A stretch of DNA of 64,000 nt from Lachnospiraceae bacterium UBA1721 (GTDB lineage: Bacteria; Bacillota; Clostridia; Lachnospirales; Lachnospiraceae). The notes under the pieces are model-generated. The model was given only the letters and a program-made list of their open reading frames with translations, had not been told where the DNA came from and searched no databases. Made by a program: the position numbers and the translations under genes. Of this stretch, positions 63,561 to 64,000 are shown one piece after another (the stretch's first letter is position 1; each line of letters starts with the position of its first letter). Location of the stretch: assembly GCA_002317155.1 (NCBI GenBank), contig DCIR01000062.1:1-64000 (forward strand), read 5' to 3'.

Positions 63561-64000
63561 ATGGAGATGAATTTTTTTAGACGCAACAGAAATGAAATGC
63601 GAATAATGCTGTTTGTGATGACATTTCTTGTGGGGATATTTGTTTTCTCTGCTCCGATTCAGAGAAGTATTGCCACAAGTACGGCTGATCCTGATGTATA
63701 TTCAAGAAATTATCTTGAACTGTATTGCGGATCATTTGCCAATGCTGTTCCGATGGCAGTCAATCCTACAGCAACGATGGCAGTGCTCAGTATAGTGGGA
63801 ATGGTTGAGCGCTCTGATGAGATATGGCCTAACGCAAGCTGGATGGAAGGCCCCAGGACATTTCTGGAAAAAATACCATTGGTAAGAAATGCTGAGACGC
63901 TTCCGTGTGCAAATCCGTGGATGGCGATTTTATTTACGGTGCTTACGATAGCATTGTATGTTGTGCGAAGTATCAAAGCATGTAAGGCTGTCAGCCAGGA
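63561..64000 (+). CDS. Membrane protein, 3' end beyond the window
   Basis: An open frame runs from ATG at 63561 to the window end, so it is truncated. It encodes MEMNFFRRNRNEMR, a membrane helix (about residues 15-34), an extracellular stretch with CGSFANAVPMAVNPTATMAVLSIVG, and a second helix (about 122-140). GGTGA lies upstream, 13 bases after the NAGPA gene's stop, so both are likely in one operon. I do not recognise it. The visible part is 146 residues. Confidence 0.65.
   Translation, partial: MEMNFFRRNRNEMRIMLFVMTFLVGIFVFSAPIQRSIATSTADPDVYSRNYLELYCGSFANAVPMAVNPTATMAVLSIVGMVERSDEIWPNASWMEGPRTFLEKIPLVRNAETLPCANPWMAILFTVLTIALYVVRSIKACKAVSQ

Overview
The window looks like a chromosomal segment from a Lachnospiraceae bacterium of the Butyrivibrio / Pseudobutyrivibrio / Roseburia type. 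Grounds: low-to-moderate G+C, strong AGGAGG-type ribosome sites with some TTG and GTG starts, a T-box leader, addAB in place of recBCD, GatCAB-dependent tRNA amidation, and an intracellular mannan-type glycan locus built on GH130 phosphorylases. I see no tRNA or rRNA gene, no CRISPR array, no prophage and no recognisable transposase.

Layout. Positions 76-8071: addB-addA and an amidohydrolase. 8228-9868: a membrane GGDEF-EAL protein. 9962-11110: a rhodanese/TtcA-like tRNA thiolase. 11227-16427: an oligopeptide/dipeptide ABC transporter whose two ATPases are fused. 16605-18107: two metallophosphoesterases. 18411-21467: a membrane-protein operon (DUF2975, small HTH regulator, DUF4153-like protein, an unknown protein and a decayed partial copy of it). 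21588-24458: coaX, putP and a small unknown gene. 24517-29936: a T-box-controlled aspS-gatC-gatA-gatB operon. 30116-32075: an AT-rich zinc-ribbon lipoprotein and a convergent membrane protein. 32259-36249: an ABC importer of the TrpXYZ-like type followed by a LacI regulator. 36433-37314: a DUF3737 protein.

37653-50399 is a carbohydrate cluster: GH36 alpha-galactosidase, LacI regulator, GH51, GH130 mannooligosaccharide phosphorylase, GH5, GH130 mannosylglucose phosphorylase, a CE2-type esterase, a CE17-like esterase and mannose-6-phosphate isomerase. None has a signal peptide, so the set should debranch, deacetylate and phosphorolyse imported galacto-(gluco)mannan oligosaccharides in the cytoplasm. 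ManA would take mannose-6-phosphate into glycolysis; the phosphomannomutase and the sugar transporter must lie elsewhere. 50638-64000: a chemoreceptor, a nicotinate salvage pair (pncB and a NadD-like gene), a GH2 hydrolase, an unknown anchored protein, a Dus enzyme, lipoproteins, a COG1092 methyltransferase, an NAGPA-domain lipoprotein and a membrane protein cut by the window edge.

The most unusual stretch is the 660-base gap 47581-48240, between the two esterase genes. It folds on paper into two large nested, multi-branched structures (47618-47839 and 47867-48113) plus a small hairpin, and resembles no coding region. Other points: six CTTAA motifs spaced exactly 10 bp apart (16423-16478), promoters that sit at or inside terminators before ttcA-like, coaX and pncB, three near-identical 14-bp operator-like sites, and a T-box over an AspRS/GatCAB operon whose AspRS carries the His31 typical of nondiscriminating enzymes. 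All readings are by eye; no search or folding program was run.
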